Shown: positions 6,066 through 6,908 of the stretch, one piece after another
How the letters are laid out: each line of letters begins with the position of its first letter
Numbering within the stretch: position 1 is the first letter of the stretch
Assembly: GCA_028716125.1 (NCBI GenBank)
Contig: JAQUQK010000100.1
Coordinates: forward strand, 1 to 6,908
Source: Thermoplasmatota archaeon
GTDB lineage: Archaea; Thermoplasmatota; JAQUQK01
Reading direction: 5' to 3'
DNA length: 6,908 bases
Translations under genes and position numbers: made by a program
Notes under the pieces: model-generated
What the model was told of the DNA's origin: nothing
Database searches by the model: none
The model's input: only the letters and a program-made list of their open reading frames with translations

Positions 6066-6075
6066 TAACTAGTTA
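6066..6075. repeat. Perfect 10-bp palindrome TAACTAGTTA, candidate autoregulatory operator
   Basis: TAACTAGTTA reads the same on both strands and sits next to the TATA-like TTTTTAAC, 18 bases before ATG 6093. It would overlap the transcription initiation complex of the regulator gene. Negative autoregulation is an inference from position only; the palindrome differs in sequence from the one at 6013-6030. Confidence 0.35.
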
Positions 6076-6092
6076 ATAACTACTTGAAAATT

Positions 6093-6707
6093 ATGCCTGA
6101 TCTCCTGGAAGCGATTGCATCCAAAAGGGTGCGCCAGATCATAAACTCGCTCGCGGAGGGACCAAAAACCCTGACCGAGCTTTCATCCGGATTGTCGATA
6201 AGCAAGCCTGCGCTTCTAAAGCACTCGAACCAGATGCAGGCGCTTGGGATAATAACTTCCGAGGACAATAAGATAAAAGGTGGCAGGGAAAAAAGATATT
6301 CCATAAATCCGTTCTCGTTCCATTTCTTCGCAAACGACGGTTTTGCATTCTCGCTAGCGTCGTTCGGCCCGCTTGACATGGAATACCCTTTTCTTTGTCA
6401 GGCGCCCGAGGAGAAGCGCCACTGGCTGAAGCAGAGAATGCGGGCCATAAATTCCCTAAAGCCCGACGCGTCAATACTTCTCGCCGACAAGGAATTGCTT
6501 CTGATTTCAGACAATTGGAATGATTTAGAGCGCATCTCAATAGAAGAAACGGTTTCTCCCGCCAAATGCATTTTCTGGCGCTACTCCGACATGAACGCAA
6601 CCGACAGTTTCACCTCGCGCATAAAGGAGCAGTCCATTGCCCTTTATTCAAAGGATGAAAAAGTTTTCAGAATGCTCAAAAAATACAAAGCTCTGGATGT
6701 GAAATGA
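6093..6707 (+). CDS. Winged-helix (ArsR/MarR-like) transcriptional regulator with unrecognised C-terminal domain
   Basis: This 204-residue protein has an N-terminal winged helix-turn-helix at about residues 5-75. IINSLAEGPKTLTELSS is the first helices, ISKPALLKHSNQMQALGII the recognition helix region, and KGGREKRYSINP the beta wing. This matches archaeal ArsR-type DNA-binding domains. There is no ELCVCDL-type metal-binding motif, so it is not a classic metal sensor. Residues 80-204 form a second domain I do not recognise (LKPDASILLADKELLLISD, FWRYSD, QSIALYSKDEKVFRMLKKY). Its strand-helix alternation could be a ligand-binding or degenerate nucleotidyltransferase-like fold, but this is speculative. 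ATG 6093 is preferred over in-frame TTG 6084 because its N-terminus MPDLLEAIAS is typical and neither has a Shine-Dalgarno site, suggesting a leaderless transcript. It is divergent from the asparagine-synthase-like gene and overlaps the oxidoreductase gene by four bases, so it probably regulates one or both. Confidence 0.8.
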   Translation: MPDLLEAIASKRVRQIINSLAEGPKTLTELSSGLSISKPALLKHSNQMQALGIITSEDNKIKGGREKRYSINPFSFHFFANDGFAFSLASFGPLDMEYPFLCQAPEEKRHWLKQRMRAINSLKPDASILLADKELLLISDNWNDLERISIEETVSPAKCIFWRYSDMNATDSFTSRIKEQSIALYSKDEKVFRMLKKYKALDVK

Positions 6708-6908
6708 TGAACATAGGAATAATAGGCGCAGGCTCGATGGGGCAAAACCACGTAAGGGTGGCAAAGGAAGTTGCGGGAAGCGTAGCCGTGTTCGACACTG
6801 ACAAGGCGCGCGTGGACGCGATGGTCTCGAAGTTCGGCGCAAAGCCTTACTATGATTACACAGCCATGCTCAAGGACAAGGAAATAGACGCCGTCGTAAT
6901 TGTAACGC
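6704..6908 (+). CDS. Gfo/Idh/MocA-family NAD(P)-dependent oxidoreductase, N-terminal fragment (3' end outside window)
   Basis: The first 68 residues of an oxidoreductase are visible. They form the start of a Rossmann domain: NIGIIGAGSMGQNH contains GxGxxG (G8, G10, G13), and AVFDTDKARVDAMV places the acidic D31 at the end of strand 2, consistent with NAD preference. AKPYYDYTAMLKDKEIDAVVIVT matches the next strand-helix-strand of the family. Gfo/Idh/MocA enzymes oxidise or reduce sugars, and members with a GxGxMGxNHxRV start include WlbA/WbpB-type UDP-GlcNAc-uronate 3-dehydrogenases, a plausible role in this locus but not provable from this fragment. ATG 6704 overlaps the regulator stop as ATGA; ATG 6707 is an alternative one codon later, better spaced (4 bases) from GGATGTGA at 6695-6702. 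It is open to the window edge with no stop. Confidence 0.85.
   Translation, partial: MMNIGIIGAGSMGQNHVRVAKEVAGSVAVFDTDKARVDAMVSKFGAKPYYDYTAMLKDKEIDAVVIVT

Larger units (their letters stand above)
5993..6092. promoter_or_regulatory. A+T-rich divergent promoter region
   Basis: About 100 bases of A+T-rich sequence separate the divergent asparagine-synthase-like gene and the winged-helix regulator. Plus-strand TATA-like candidates are TTTTTAAC at 6058-6065, correctly placed for a leaderless start at ATG 6093, and TTAATATT at 6044-6051. A minus-strand candidate is ATTAATTTATTTT at 6047-6035, which would place a transcript start near 6014 and a leader of roughly 43 bases. The region also carries two palindromes and a repeated TTTAGAAAA (6018-6026 and 6030-6038). 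Promoter positions are inferred from spacing alone. Confidence 0.45.

Noticed and set aside
6080..6600. Minus-strand frames opposite the winged-helix regulator gene (6080-6379 and 6139-6600).
   Set aside because: They overlap a recognisable winged-helix coding sequence and show no protein-like pattern of their own.
1..6908. CRISPR array, tRNA, rRNA, insertion sequence or toxin-antitoxin pair.
   Set aside because: I found no regularly spaced repeats, no cloverleaf-like segments, no transposase motifs with terminal repeats, and no small gene pair of that type. Almost all sequence is accounted for by metabolic genes.

Overview
The window looks like a cell-surface polysaccharide or glycoprotein-glycan biosynthesis locus, most likely from an archaeon (possibly a DPANN-type lineage, which is only a guess). 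The archaeal reading rests on four things seen in the sequence: heavy use of ATA for Ile and AGA/AGG for Arg; GGTGA(T)-type Shine-Dalgarno sequences close to start codons; an A+T-rich intergenic region with TATA-like elements and no bacterial -35/-10 pair that I can recognise; and an oligo-T tract without a hairpin at the end of the operon. No rRNA, tRNA, CRISPR array or mobile element is visible.

Layout. Positions 1-4210 hold a tightly packed plus-strand operon of five genes: the C-terminal end of a GT4 glycosyltransferase, a complete second GT4 glycosyltransferase starting at TTG, a DegT/DnrJ/EryC1/StrS PLP aminotransferase, a CapE/FnlA-like nucleotide-sugar 4,6-dehydratase, and a left-handed beta-helix acetyltransferase. 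Three of the four junctions overlap and the fourth has a 24-base gap. The operon ends in an oligo-T tract. It converges on a minus-strand asparagine-synthase-like gene (4238 to about 5971) whose natural start appears to be ATT. An A+T-rich divergent intergenic region with two perfect palindromic elements follows. From 6093 a winged-helix regulator is translationally coupled (ATGA overlap) to the 5' end of a Gfo/Idh/MocA-family oxidoreductase that runs off the window.

How the genes may work together (inference). The dehydratase would convert a UDP-HexNAc to a 4-keto-6-deoxy sugar, the aminotransferase would aminate the keto carbon, and the hexapeptide acetyltransferase would acylate the new amine. 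The product would be a diacetamido-trideoxyhexose nucleotide that the two GT4 enzymes could add to a glycan. The oxidoreductase resembles enzymes acting on nucleotide sugars, and the asparagine-synthase-like protein could amidate a carboxylated sugar or another acceptor. Its glutaminase domain appears to lack the nucleophilic cysteine.

I see no clearly new defence or mobile system. The most notable points are the apparent ATT start and cysteine-less amidotransferase domain of the asparagine-synthase-like gene, the Met-for-Tyr catalytic variant of the dehydratase, and the palindromes between the divergent genes.
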